From contig JACQZI010000005.1 in the NCBI GenBank assembly GCA_016207825.1, positions 62,001 through 126,000 on the forward strand: a DNA stretch of 64,000 nucleotides, given 5' to 3'. How positions within the stretch are numbered: the first letter of the stretch is position 1; each line of letters opens with the position of its first letter. The notes beneath the pieces are model-generated. The model saw only the letters and a list, made by a program, of their open reading frames with translations, was not told the origin of the DNA and did no database searches. Origin of the DNA: Planctomycetota bacterium. Its GTDB lineage: Bacteria; Planctomycetota; MHYJ01; JACQXL01; JACQZI01. The position numbers and the translations under genes were made by a program. Shown one piece after another: positions 17,229 through 25,944 of this stretch.

Positions 17229-19358
17229 CTATTCGCCTATCGTTTCCTTTTCCGGCTCAACCGCCGGTTCGGCCTGCTTTTTCAATGATTTCGTAGTCTT
17301 GCATTCCGGATAGCCTGAACAGGCCATAAAACGCCAGCCTTTGCGGCTGCGTTTTATCACCATCGGCTTACCGCATTTCTCGCAAACTTCTCCTGTAGAC
17401 TGGGTTTCAACCTTGGGTTTAAGAGATACAATGTTCTTACATTCAGGATATCCCGAACAGGCAAGAAACTTGCCGAAACGCCCCCACCGTTCAACCAACG
17501 GTTTTCCGCATTTATCGCATTTTTCGCCGGTTGCACTTTCTTTGCCCTTCGACGATGCCATTTCCAAAGTCGCCTTTTCCAGGTCACGTTTGAACAGCCT
17601 GTAAAAAGCCTTCAGCAAAGAAATCCAATCTGAACGCTCTTCTTCTATCGCGTCCAGCCTCTTTTCCATCTGAGAAGTAAACTTTGTGTTAAGAATATCC
17701 GTAAAATAAGGAATCAGCTTTTCGGTCACGAGTATCCCCAATTCGGTCGCCACCAGTTGCCTCCCGGCTTTTTGGACATAGCCCCTGTCCTGGATGGTGG
17801 AAATAATCGGGGCGTAAGTGGATGGCCGTCCGATGCCGAATTTCTCCAGCGCCTTAACCAGGCTCGCCTCGTTATAACGCGGCGACGGCTGGGTAAAGTT
17901 GGCAGCCGGGAAAAGCTTCATCAATAAAACCTTTTCGCCGCCTTTCATTTCCGGGAGAAGCTGCTCCTCAGGTTCGTATAATGCCAGGAAACCTTTTGAA
18001 ACCAATCGCCTTTCGTCCACCCTGAAAACGCATTTATTTACATCCATCTTATCAGCCGTTGGCTGGGCTTCCCCGGAAATAATATTCACATCAAGCGGCA
18101 ACGGCTTCTTTAAAGCCGCTTCTATCTCGATTGTCTTATTTCTCCAATGGCCCGGCTTCATCTGGGTGGCGACAAACCGCTTCCAGATAAGATTATAAAG
18201 CTTGTATTGCTCCGGCGTCAGGTATCCTTTTATCTCAGAAGGCATTTGACTGACATAAGTCGGCCGGATAGCCTCGTGCGCATCCTGCGCGCCCTTACGC
18301 GATTTATAATGGCGCGGCGTTTTAAAGACCTCGCTTTTGCCGTATTTCTTGGAGATAAAATCACGGCATTCCTTGATGGCAATCTCGCTGACCCTGACCG
18401 CATCGGTCCTCATATAGGTAATCAGCGCCACCGGCTCGCCTTCGATATCCACGCCTTCATAAAGCTGCTGGGCGACTATCATGGTTTTCTTGGTGGAAAA
18501 TCCCATTTGCGTCGAGGCCTGCTGCTGCAGGGTGCTCGTGATAAAAGGAGGTGGCGGCTGTTGATTATTCTCCCGCTCCCTGATATTCGCAACCTTAAAA
18601 TCTGTCGCCTCAAGAGCGCTGACTAAATTCCTTGCGTTGGCTTCATTCGGGATAAAAACCTCGGTTGAATCATCAGAGGGACTCCCGACCTGCTTATCGT
18701 CTATTTTATAAAGAGCTGCCTCAAAAGGCTTCTCATCATCTTCTTTTATCTTAAAATCTCCGCTGATTTTCCAGTATTCCTGCGGCTTGAAATCGCCTAT
18801 TTCCTTTTCCCGCTCGACCAGCAATCTGACCGCCACGGATTGGACACGACCCGCAGAAAGCCCGCGTGCAACCTTGCGCCAGAGGAGCGGCGAAAGCTTG
18901 TAGCCGACAATCCTGTCCAGGAAACGCCTGGCCTGCTGGGCATTGACCAGGCTCATGGAAATTTGGCGTGTTTTCTTAAAGGCATCCAAAACCGCCTGGG
19001 GCGTAATTTCGTTAAAAGTAACGCGTTCCACCCTCTCCGGCGCCAGCTCCAGCCCTTCCATCAAATGCCAGGCAATCGCCTCGCCCTCGCGGTCCGGGTC
19101 GGTCGCCAGGTAAACCTTATCCACCTCGGCGAGCGAACTTCTCAATTCGCTTATTACCTTATCGCGCGATTCCATCAGCTGGTATTTCGGCTTAAAATCC
19201 TTCTTTATATTTATCCCAAAGCCCTTCTTCGGAAGGTCGCGGATATGGCCGTAGGACGCCTTGATTTCAAAGTTATCGCCCAATATCTTGGAAAGCGTTT
19301 TTACCTTTGCAGGAGACTCAACGATGACCAAAGATTTCTTTTTGCTGCTTTTCTTCAT
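17229..19358 (-). CDS. topA: DNA topoisomerase I (type IA)
   Basis: 709 residues. Toprim domain first (SLVIVESPAKVKTLSKILG; the acidic motif ATDPDREGEAIAWH near residue 85), then the type IA core with the active-site tyrosine in ALITYMRTDAVRVSE at about 310. Two C-terminal zinc ribbons follow (CDKCGKPLVERWGRFGKFLA and CEKCGKPMVIKRSRKGWRFM, each closed by CSGYPEC). It relaxes negative supercoils. E. coli TopA is 865 residues with more zinc repeats, but this shorter form with two is common. Its ATG overlaps the end of the OsmC gene by 4 bp. Confidence 0.97.
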   Translation of the reverse strand: MKKSSKKKSLVIVESPAKVKTLSKILGDNFEIKASYGHIRDLPKKGFGINIKKDFKPKYQLMESRDKVISELRSSLAEVDKVYLATDPDREGEAIAWHLMEGLELAPERVERVTFNEITPQAVLDAFKKTRQISMSLVNAQQARRFLDRIVGYKLSPLLWRKVARGLSAGRVQSVAVRLLVEREKEIGDFKPQEYWKISGDFKIKEDDEKPFEAALYKIDDKQVGSPSDDSTEVFIPNEANARNLVSALEATDFKVANIRERENNQQPPPPFITSTLQQQASTQMGFSTKKTMIVAQQLYEGVDIEGEPVALITYMRTDAVRVSEIAIKECRDFISKKYGKSEVFKTPRHYKSRKGAQDAHEAIRPTYVSQMPSEIKGYLTPEQYKLYNLIWKRFVATQMKPGHWRNKTIEIEAALKKPLPLDVNIISGEAQPTADKMDVNKCVFRVDERRLVSKGFLALYEPEEQLLPEMKGGEKVLLMKLFPAANFTQPSPRYNEASLVKALEKFGIGRPSTYAPIISTIQDRGYVQKAGRQLVATELGILVTEKLIPYFTDILNTKFTSQMEKRLDAIEEERSDWISLLKAFYRLFKRDLEKATLEMASSKGKESATGEKCDKCGKPLVERWGRFGKFLACSGYPECKNIVSLKPKVETQSTGEVCEKCGKPMVIKRSRKGWRFMACSGYPECKTTKSLKKQAEPAVEPEKETIGE

Positions 19359-19744
19359 ATTATTATATTAATCTCCGGCGTTTGCATTATCGTATTATGA
19401 ACCATACACTTTTCCGCCTGCTCATGCAAACCTTTCTTATGTTCTTCCGGACAGCCGCCGGGCAAAGATATCGTCGCGTCAATCATATCAATCCTGGCAG
19501 GCGGATTGGTTGATTTTGCCCAAGTCATGGACACCTTCATCCCTTCATAAGGAATCTTGTGCTTTTGGCAATACCAGACGGCATAAACGCCAATGCACGT
19601 CCCAAGTGAAGCGATGAAAAGCTCGGGAGGGGTCGGTCCCTCGTCCTTGCCGCCCTGCTCTTTAGGCTGGTCAACAATGATATTATGGCCGCGGACGGAT
19701 ACATCAAACCTAATCCCGCCTTTGTAACTGACATTCATTTCCAT
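19355..19744 (-). CDS. OsmC-family protein
   Basis: 129 residues with the OsmC/Ohr fold order: N-terminal strands (FDVSVRGHNIIVDQP), then the conserved TPPELFIASLGTCIGVYAVW with one Cys on the central helix, and the closing MVHNTIMQTPEI. The second Cys that classical Ohr/OsmC peroxidases carry in a CP motif is replaced by HNTI, though there is a nearby second Cys in WYCQKH. A hydroperoxide-reducing role is therefore uncertain. It is the first gene of the topA transcription unit. Confidence 0.82.
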   Translation of the reverse strand: MEMNVSYKGGIRFDVSVRGHNIIVDQPKEQGGKDEGPTPPELFIASLGTCIGVYAVWYCQKHKIPYEGMKVSMTWAKSTNPPARIDMIDATISLPGGCPEEHKKGLHEQAEKCMVHNTIMQTPEINIII

Positions 19745-19831
19745 AATCAGAAGACCTTTCTTATAGTAAGCAGATTAATCCGTGTATCCTTCGGACACTC
19801 CGCGTCCTCAGGACGCACCGCAAACTATCTT

Positions 19832-20896
19832 TTACTTTCTATACTTCCTTAAAGCCTCCAGCGCACGTTTCATATCATCCGGCAAATCCGCGCAGAACGA
19901 CATTATATTGCCGCTTAGCGGATGTTGGAACATTATTTTATAAGCATGTAACGCCTGCCGGTCAAGTAATATCTCATTTAATAAATTATCGTCGGATTCC
20001 TTTTTGAGTTCCTCCGTCAGTAAATCGCCTATGGAAAGCTTTGCACTGCCTCCGTAAGTGGTGTCACCGACTATCGGGTGTCCGATAGAAGCCAGATGAA
20101 CCCGTATCTGGTGGGTCCGGCCAGTTTTGGGCGCGACCTTGACAAAGGTAAATCCCTTAAAGCGCTCCTGGACCTCGTAATGGGAAACAGCCTCTCGGCC
20201 TTCGCCTTTCTTGGCAACCGCCATTTTCTCCTTATGGAATTTATGGCGCGACATTGGCTTGTCTATAATATCCGAATCCATCTTTACCTCACCTTCCACG
20301 ATTGCCAGATATTCCTTCTTAATAGTCCGCTTGGCGAACTGCTTCCCCAGCGACATATGCGCCCGCGCGGTCTTGGCGGCAAGCATGATGCCGCTCGTAT
20401 TCTTATCCAGCCGGTGGACAATGCCCGGGCGGTAAATGGATTCATCGCTTGGCTTTTTTTTCCCTCCGACGATTCGCTCGAAATCCACGGCGGAAGGCAA
20501 AACCCCGCAATGGCCCAGCAATGCGTTGGCAAGCGTGCCCGACCAATGCCCGCCTGCCGGATGAACGACCATATTCGGGGGCTTGTTGACGATAATCATA
20601 TCTTCATCCTCGTGGATGATGGTAAGCGGGATAGATTCCGGCACCATCTGCGGCTTGATGAGGCGCGGAACGGAAAGCGTGATATTATCTCCCACATGGA
20701 GCTCGTAAGAAGGCTTGGAAGTTTTCCCGTTCACTTTGACTAAGCCATCCTTGATAAAACGCTGGATGAGGTTCCTGGAATATTCCTTCAGGCGCTTGGT
20801 AATGTAGACATCCAGACGGTAATCTTCCAGCATCGCCTTCTGGATGGAGAACTGCAAGTCGAACAAATTATTCTTATCTATAATGATTGGTTTCAT
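19832..20896 (-). CDS. rluD: RluA/RluD-family 23S rRNA pseudouridine synthase
   Basis: 354 residues from ATG 20896. An S4 RNA-binding domain is at about 20 to 80 (DVYITKRLKEYSRNLIQRFI). The catalytic Asp lies in GIVHRLDKNTSGIMLAAKT near residue 165, and the conserved PKTGRTHQIRVHLASIGHPI follows. The family converts uridines of 23S rRNA (RluD: helix 69) to pseudouridine. A longer frame opens at a TTG at 20935, but that TTG is itself part of a good -35 box, so the start at 20896 is preferred. This leaves about 5 bases of leader. Confidence 0.9.
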   Translation of the reverse strand: MKPIIIDKNNLFDLQFSIQKAMLEDYRLDVYITKRLKEYSRNLIQRFIKDGLVKVNGKTSKPSYELHVGDNITLSVPRLIKPQMVPESIPLTIIHEDEDMIIVNKPPNMVVHPAGGHWSGTLANALLGHCGVLPSAVDFERIVGGKKKPSDESIYRPGIVHRLDKNTSGIMLAAKTARAHMSLGKQFAKRTIKKEYLAIVEGEVKMDSDIIDKPMSRHKFHKEKMAVAKKGEGREAVSHYEVQERFKGFTFVKVAPKTGRTHQIRVHLASIGHPIVGDTTYGGSAKLSIGDLLTEELKKESDDNLLNEILLDRQALHAYKIMFQHPLSGNIMSFCADLPDDMKRALEALRKYRK

Positions 20897-20907
20897 AGCG
20901 TTCAAGA

Positions 20908-20935
20908 ATTTAACACAACCGCTTGCTGGGGTCAA
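20908..20935 (-). promoter_or_regulatory. Promoter of rluD, near-leaderless
   Basis: Minus-strand TTGACC (20935-20930) and TTAAAT (20913-20908), 16 bp apart; predicted start about 20901, ATG at 20896. From here to 21171 I see no gene, only A/T-rich sequence and a GGGGGGTA...CCCCCC inverted run near 21138. Confidence 0.5.
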
Positions 20936-21171
20936 GAATTAATTCGTTATGACTTTAGCACTGATGTTACATTAATGTATATAAAGAGAAAGAAACAAGC
21001 GTAAACTAAACGCCCCTCATTCGCCTAATCTACGGTGCTTTTCACTTCAATCTTGACAAAGCGGTTTTTGATGATTCAGTAGAATACAATATAATACACT
21101 TTCAGCCTTAAAGAATAAATATATTCGTTTTCGCTCAGGGGGGTACTGCCCCCCACCCCTTAATTACATCC

Positions 21172-21479
21172 CCCCGGCCTATAAGATACTTCTCCCCGGT
21201 CTATAATCTACCTCTCCCCGGCCTATAATATACATGCCCCCGGTCTACAATCTACCTCTCCCCGGTCCATAGTATACAGGTCCTCGGCCTATAATATTTA
21301 TCTCCCCCGTCTATAGTATACATGCCCCCCTCCTATAATATTCTTCTCCCCCATCCATAATACTTATTCCCCCGGTCTATGATATACTTCTCTCCCGCCT
21401 ATAAGATACCTCTCCCCGGCCTACAATATACTTCTCCCCGGTCTACAGTATACATCTCCCCCGTCTATAATATACATGG
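21172..21479. repeat. Array A: fourteen tandem 22-bp units with a CTATAATATAC core
   Basis: Fourteen units follow one another with an exact 22-bp period and no indels. Each starts with a C-run (CCCCGG in most), has a TATAATATA-like core and a pyrimidine-rich end (CTTCT or CATCT). Units differ from each other by 2 to 8 bases, mostly transitions, so the array is old yet keeps its register. There are no spacers, so this is not CRISPR. The 22-bp length is about two helical turns, as in plasmid iterons. It lies between the divergent promoters of rluD and the Zn-ribbon membrane gene at 21689. Confidence 0.93.
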
Positions 21480-21652
21480 GCCGGGTGGATAAAGTTAATG
21501 AGGAGTAATTTAAAAACAGTTAATAGGGACAGCCTTATATGTCAACAAAATTAAGGGTTTTGAGGCGTGGGATGTCCCTATAGTCCGAATCTGTCCCCAG
21601 TGCCCAACCGCTCAATGGGTTTTCCTCGCGTGACTTTTAATCCGCTTATAAT

Positions 21653-21681
21653 TTGCAGCCATAGCGGATAAATGTTATATT
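21653..21681 (+). promoter_or_regulatory. Promoter of the Zn-ribbon membrane protein gene, leaderless
   Basis: TTGCAG at 21653-21658 and TATATT at 21676-21681, 17 bp apart; expected start about 21688, next to the ATG at 21689. Confidence 0.45.
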
Positions 21682-21688
21682 GCCAATT

Positions 21689-22252
21689 ATGGTTAAGGAA
21701 ACCACCGACAAAGGCCGTCTGTGCGAAGTTTGCTTTAAGCCGTTTCCTTTCCAGGCTATCCGCATGGCCGGCGCACGGGATCTCTGTCCGGAATGCCTTT
21801 GGCGCACAAAAAAGCAAGAAGAAAACGCCCGGGTGGAGAAATCGCCCAAACCGGAAAGGAAAGAAATCAGCGTTGAGCACGATAAATTTCTTTCTTCACG
21901 AACTCTCTTCCGAATTCTTTTTAATCTATTACGGTTGGCGATTCTGATTTCCACAATGCTCTTTATGGATGCCATGGGCGATTTCCGCGGGTATTTCGAG
22001 GGACTGCTAATTTCTGATTTTGTGTGCCTTTTGGTTTATCGCCTGAAAACCCATGACAATTTTCCAGTAATAGAGACAATTATTTCCGCCGTGACGATTG
22101 TCAGCACGATTGCCACCATCACCGATGGCGAATCGTTTTTCCTGGTTTTTGGGTTTGTCTTCACCCTGCTTTTTAAAGTCGCTTATTACCGGATGCTTTA
22201 TCTCATGAAAAAACAGCGTGCAAGTAAAACACATGAGACACTCTACCCATAA
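21689..22252 (+). CDS. Small membrane protein with N-terminal zinc ribbon, unrecognised
   Basis: 187 residues from ATG 21689; an upstream in-frame TTG at 21680 lies inside the -10 box and is unlikely to be used. The N-terminus holds two CxxC knuckles (CEVCFKPF and CPECLWRT) about 20 residues apart. After a charged linker come three to four membrane helices (ILFNLLRLAILISTMLFM, LLISDFVCLLVY, IISAVTIVSTIATI, FFLVFGFVFTLLFKV) and a basic tail. I know no function. It is monocistronic, and CACRTG hexamers cluster at its 3' end (22230, 22255, 22267, 22278). Confidence 0.65.
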   Translation: MVKETTDKGRLCEVCFKPFPFQAIRMAGARDLCPECLWRTKKQEENARVEKSPKPERKEISVEHDKFLSSRTLFRILFNLLRLAILISTMLFMDAMGDFRGYFEGLLISDFVCLLVYRLKTHDNFPVIETIISAVTIVSTIATITDGESFFLVFGFVFTLLFKVAYYRMLYLMKKQRASKTHETLYP

Positions 22253-22334
22253 AACACATGGCCTGACACGTGAGCAACACGTGGGACACTTTTGCCAATT
22301 CCAATAAAATCAACGTGCTGCTAATGAATTATTC

Positions 22335-22362
22335 TTGACACAAAATACTCCTTTCATATAAT
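22335..22362 (+). promoter_or_regulatory. Promoter of the TPR lipoprotein gene
   Basis: TTGACA at 22335-22340 and TATAAT at 22357-22362, both perfect matches, 16 bp apart. The predicted start of transcription is about 22369, giving a 225-nt leader. Confidence 0.75.
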
Positions 22363-22368
22363 AAGCGA

Positions 22369-22593
22369 TAAGTAATATGCTCTAAAAGCTGCACGTGCCA
22401 ATCCAGAGTTTAGTGCCCATAAAGAAAATTGATTTATAACATCTGGTAAATAAAGCGGAACGTATCCAATAGGCATCTCGAGAGGGGAAGTGGAGTCCCG
22501 GCCCATGGCGTCGGGGAGGTAACAGGAGTATTCCACGATAGCCCCAACCTGTTTCCATGGCCAAATGCGGTACACAAATAAAGGAGAAAACAA
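22369..22593 (+). promoter_or_regulatory. Long, possibly structured 5' leader of the TPR lipoprotein gene
   Basis: The leader between the strong promoter and the ATG has no ORF with a ribosome site. Its second half (22501-22563) can fold: GGCCCATGG pairs with CCATGGCC, AACAGG with CCTGTT, and GGGG with CCCC in an order that would form a pseudoknot, with GGAGTATTCC as a small hairpin. It matches no riboswitch class that I recognise. It may be a regulatory RNA or simply a repeat. Confidence 0.35.
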
Positions 22594-23211
22594 ATGCGAA
22601 ACGCAGGTAAATCTCTTTCAGTGGGAAAAAGGTTCTTATTAGGCGTGATTTCGTTAGCAGGGTTGATTTCCTGTGGAAACAATGGCGATGCTCGTGCTTT
22701 CAACTACGAAGGAACGGAAAAATTCAACGCAGCGTTTTATGCAGAAGCCATTTACCTATTCAATAGGGCCATTGAAATAGATCCCAAGCTTTCAGAAGCG
22801 TATACCAATCGCGCCATGGCAAAATGCGCATTGGAGGAATACGAGAGTGCTCTGGAAGACTGGAAAATTTACCTTACCCTTGAAAAAGAAATCTATATAA
22901 TACACAAGAGTGAATACGAGCATGCCAAAGAAATGGTGGAGAATATGAAAAGCGACCCGAAGTCATTTTATTATCGGCGCGCCGATAAAGAATGGAATAG
23001 CAACAAGCTTAATGAAGCATTGGCTGATTTCACTAAAGTGCTTGAACTTGATCCCGAAGACGCCGAGGTTTACATCAAAAGAGGTTCGATAAAGGAAACA
23101 ATGGGTGATTTTCCGGGCGCAGTTGAAGATTACGAAGAATCCATCAGATTAAGACCGGAATATGAAAAAGACATTAGGCGGTTGATTGACCGGGTTAAAG
23201 AAAAGTGGTAG
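22594..23211 (+). CDS. TPR-repeat lipoprotein
   Basis: 205 residues. A lipoprotein signal (FLLGVISLAGLISC, lipobox LISC) is followed by two blocks of tetratricopeptide repeats: FYAEAIYLFNRAIEIDPKLS and YTNRAMAKCALEEYESALED in the first, KLNEALADFTKVLELDPEDA and YIKRGSIKETMGDFPGAVED in the second. TPRs mediate protein contacts; the protein is presumably anchored in the cell envelope facing the periplasm. A clear ribosome site (AAAGGAG) precedes the ATG at 8 bp, in contrast to its leaderless neighbours. Partner unknown. Confidence 0.8.
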   Translation: MRNAGKSLSVGKRFLLGVISLAGLISCGNNGDARAFNYEGTEKFNAAFYAEAIYLFNRAIEIDPKLSEAYTNRAMAKCALEEYESALEDWKIYLTLEKEIYIIHKSEYEHAKEMVENMKSDPKSFYYRRADKEWNSNKLNEALADFTKVLELDPEDAEVYIKRGSIKETMGDFPGAVEDYEESIRLRPEYEKDIRRLIDRVKEKW

Positions 23212-23312
23212 AAATCGCTTTAAAAGCCCTGCCCGCTCCGTTAGTTCGCTTCACATTCGTTCGCGGTCTCTTCAAGGGCACGTGGGGAAGCTAACGGCAA
23301 ATCAGCATCCCC

Positions 23313-25001
23313 CTACACCTCCAACCGTTCAATGGATTTCAGTCCATACCTCAGAGGAAAATATGCCGCGGCAACGCCTATTACGGTGATTAAGCCGGTT
23401 GTTACCATCCGCCAGAAATACAAATCGTGCCTGCCTAAATATCTGAATGAATGATATAAATGCGATGGAGCGGCTTGTATGAATACAATCGATAAAACAA
23501 ATATCATGCTTAAAACCAGGGTCAGTGTCCCGCCGAAGCCGGCAACCATCTTGGAAGGATTATCTTCCTTAAGATTCGGGTATATCGCGCCGAAGCCGAC
23601 CGCCAGTCCTGAAAGACCCAGGCATATAATAAAAACCGTATACGCCTGCATTATCGTATCATAAAGCGAAATCCTCAACATCTGGTTAGAGACAAACATC
23701 AGGCTCTCGCTTATCACCAAAGAACTTATCAGGGCAAGCAGGAATTTCCCGTAGACAATGGTTCGCCGGGTAATCGGCGCCATGCCGATGACCCAAAACC
23801 TTTGGCCTTCCAGACTCAACTGCGGATAGACGAAACGCGTGGTAAAGGTCGCCATGGTCAGGCTGGTTGCCATGAGATTGAGGAACGATATCAGGAACTG
23901 CCAGAACCTTTCCGTAGTCGGCAGATACGGAAGATTCCTTAAGTTGACGAAATATACGCCCAAGAGGCCGAAGAAGATAAGCGATTGCGACCACTGGACA
24001 GGGTCGCGTAATAACGATTTTATATCCTTGATTATTATTTCCCTTAAAGGCCTCGGCAGTAAAAAGAGACATATCCCCCCTAAGAAATCCACCCATGTGC
24101 TAACCGGATATTTCTTATCGCTCCGTGATGATTGCATCCGCGAATAGCCCGTAAGATAATACCGGCGGACAAATGCCGTCAAGAGGAACACGATAAAAAG
24201 AGACTGCGCGAGGATAAACAGGAAAAAGAAACTTATCCCGTGCAAGTCCGCCCTTGACGAGGACATCACCCCCTGCACCAGCCAGTAACTGGGGAGAAGC
24301 GGGTTCTGGGCAAAGGAGAACTTGCTTAAGAACTCCTCCATCCAGCGCACGGTAAAGGTCAACGCGGTTCCGCGCAGTTCTATAAGAGTGCTTATCAAAA
24401 CCATGGCTAAGCCTATTGTCGCGGCAACGGCGACAAGGACAATCTGCCTTTTACGGCGCGGCATGTAGGTGGCAATCATCATGGAGATAAATATGCCCAT
24501 CCCGGCCGGGATAAAGAGATAAATGATGATAAAGATAACGCTCAAAGGATAAAAGGAAAAAGGCAATCCCCGGTGGATTCCGTAAGCAAAAAGGAACGGG
24601 GTCACCAGAAAAAGGAACGCCCACGATGAAAAGCTCAGTGATTCCATTAACTTGTAACCGAACAAACTGCCGTTGCTTAAAGGGAAAGGTATCAGGAATT
24701 CGGTTTCCCTGGCTTTATAAAGGCCGGAAAAGCTGATGATGGCGTTGCTGACGACAAGCATAAGTGTCAAAGCAAGGAATAATAGCCCGAAAAGATATTC
24801 AGTAAGGAAATCTATCCCGACATCCGGAAAGGTGGAAAGGAAAACGTATCCCCTGGTAAAAACAGCATACAGGCCGAACCAGAAACTAACTGTTGCCAGG
24901 AATATAACGATAATCTTAAGCTTGGATTCCCGGAACAAGCCGAGCAGGCGGTTTTTCAATCCCCAGAATTTGGTCTGGGCTAATGCCGTAAAATTATTCA
25001 T
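23313..25001 (-). CDS. ABC-2 type exporter permease
   Basis: 562 residues with about 11 to 12 membrane helices, for example IVIFLATVSFWFGLYAVF, LLFLALTLMLVVSNAIIS, WAFLFLVTPFLFAYGI and LVLSMIFVLSIVFIQAA. The conserved element YKARETEFLIPFPLSNGSLF after the third helix and the WVIGMAPITRRTIVYGKF element are typical of ABC-2 permeases that carry several domains in one chain. It pairs with the ATPase 23 bp upstream. Substrate unknown. Confidence 0.85.
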   Translation of the reverse strand: MNNFTALAQTKFWGLKNRLLGLFRESKLKIIVIFLATVSFWFGLYAVFTRGYVFLSTFPDVGIDFLTEYLFGLLFLALTLMLVVSNAIISFSGLYKARETEFLIPFPLSNGSLFGYKLMESLSFSSWAFLFLVTPFLFAYGIHRGLPFSFYPLSVIFIIIYLFIPAGMGIFISMMIATYMPRRKRQIVLVAVAATIGLAMVLISTLIELRGTALTFTVRWMEEFLSKFSFAQNPLLPSYWLVQGVMSSSRADLHGISFFFLFILAQSLFIVFLLTAFVRRYYLTGYSRMQSSRSDKKYPVSTWVDFLGGICLFLLPRPLREIIIKDIKSLLRDPVQWSQSLIFFGLLGVYFVNLRNLPYLPTTERFWQFLISFLNLMATSLTMATFTTRFVYPQLSLEGQRFWVIGMAPITRRTIVYGKFLLALISSLVISESLMFVSNQMLRISLYDTIMQAYTVFIICLGLSGLAVGFGAIYPNLKEDNPSKMVAGFGGTLTLVLSMIFVLSIVFIQAAPSHLYHSFRYLGRHDLYFWRMVTTGLITVIGVAAAYFPLRYGLKSIERLEV

Positions 25002-25024
25002 CTATTTTTTAATCCTTACGTTCT

Positions 25025-25807
25025 TTAGTCTGCCTTTGAGCAGTTTTGTGTCAGCGCCATGAAGACATCCTCCAAATCTCCCGCCTGCGCCCAAGCTTCG
25101 GTGGGCAGGCCTTCCTGCTTGGCGCGCGCTTTAAGTTCCTGCAATGTCCCTACGGTAAGCAATTGCCCCCTATTAATTATGCCGATGCGATCGGCGGTTT
25201 CCTCCGCCACGGAAAGAAGATGGGTCGACATGAATATCGTCCGCCCGTTTTCTTTTACTTCCTTACGGAATAAATCCTTGACGAGCTTGATGCTTGCCGG
25301 GTCTAAACCGACCAAAGGCTCATCCACCACAATCAATCCGCCCCGGGCGGGCTGGTGCAGGAAACTCGCGGAAATTATCAGGCGCTGTTTCATGCCCAAG
25401 GAATAAGTTTCCGTCAGCTGGTCGATATACTCGCCCATCTCGAACATGGCGACATATTTATCCAGCGCCTGCTTGAAGACGTCTTTTTCCATCTTATAAA
25501 CATGGCCGACGAACTTGAGGAACTCCCTGCCGGAAAGCTTGTCATAAACAAACGGCTGGTCAGGAATATAAGCGAGCATCTTTTTGGCTTCGAGGTATTC
25601 TTTCTGGCGATGGATATTATGCCCGTAGATACTGACAGAGCCAAACGTGGGCTTAAGGAGCCCGACCATCATCTTGACCGTGGTGGTCTTGCCGGCGCCG
25701 TTCGGGCCGATAAAGGCGAAAAGCTCGCCATACGGTATTTCCAGGTTAAGGTTAAAAACGGCAATTTTGTCTCCGTAATGCTTGGTTAAGTTTTCAAGTT
25801 TTATCAT
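25025..25807 (-). CDS. ABC transporter ATP-binding protein
   Basis: 260 residues. Walker A GPNGAGKTT (about 33 to 41), Q-loop IPDQPFVYDKL, signature YSLGMKQRL, Walker B GLIVVDEPLVGLDP and the H-loop STHLLSVAEE. It powers the ABC-2 permease encoded directly downstream. The C-terminus carries EGLPTEAWAQAGD, which is encoded by a GC-rich palindrome at 25083-25110 of a type that recurs in two other genes of the window. The insertion is beyond the ATPase core and should be tolerated. Confidence 0.92.
   Translation of the reverse strand: MIKLENLTKHYGDKIAVFNLNLEIPYGELFAFIGPNGAGKTTTVKMMVGLLKPTFGSVSIYGHNIHRQKEYLEAKKMLAYIPDQPFVYDKLSGREFLKFVGHVYKMEKDVFKQALDKYVAMFEMGEYIDQLTETYSLGMKQRLIISASFLHQPARGGLIVVDEPLVGLDPASIKLVKDLFRKEVKENGRTIFMSTHLLSVAEETADRIGIINRGQLLTVGTLQELKARAKQEGLPTEAWAQAGDLEDVFMALTQNCSKAD
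25083..25110. repeat. Palindromic repeat inside the ABC ATPase gene
   Basis: GCCTGCGCCC and GGGCAGGC pair around AAGCTTCGGT. The minus-strand translation is GLPTEAWAQAG. Related palindromes give GLPAEAPAQAG in the sigma gene at 47753-47784 and lie in the GGDEF gene at 55329-55434. Confidence 0.7.
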
Positions 25808-25840
25808 ACTGCTCCTCGGCTTAACACAAACTCATTCCTT

Positions 25841-25872
25841 CATTGTCATTCCCGCGCAAGCGGGAATCCAGC
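25841..25872. repeat. ATTCCCGC...GCGGGAAT palindrome
   Basis: ATTCCCGC and GCGGGAAT pair around GCAA. A similar, decayed copy is at 59428-59477 (GGAATCCAG ... ACGGGAATGAC). It lies upstream of the ABC operon; no function is evident. Confidence 0.6.
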
Positions 25873-25944
25873 AATCCTGTTGGCAAAACTGGATACCTGC
25901 TTTCACAAGTATGACTATCTAATAAGATACCACATCATTTACTC

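Noticed and set aside
20078-20743. 221-residue plus-strand ORF
   Set aside because: Antisense to rluD; long antisense frames are common in this GC range.
21172-21479. CRISPR array
   Set aside because: Units follow each other directly with no unique spacers, the unit is 22 bp, and no cas genes are near. The same holds for 45996-46281.
21172-21479. G-quadruplex array (G-runs on the minus strand)
   Set aside because: Runs of four G are 18 bases apart, too far for stable intramolecular quadruplexes.
22369-22593. 6S RNA, RNase P RNA or cobalamin riboswitch
   Set aside because: Conserved core words of these classes are absent; only generic pairing is seen.
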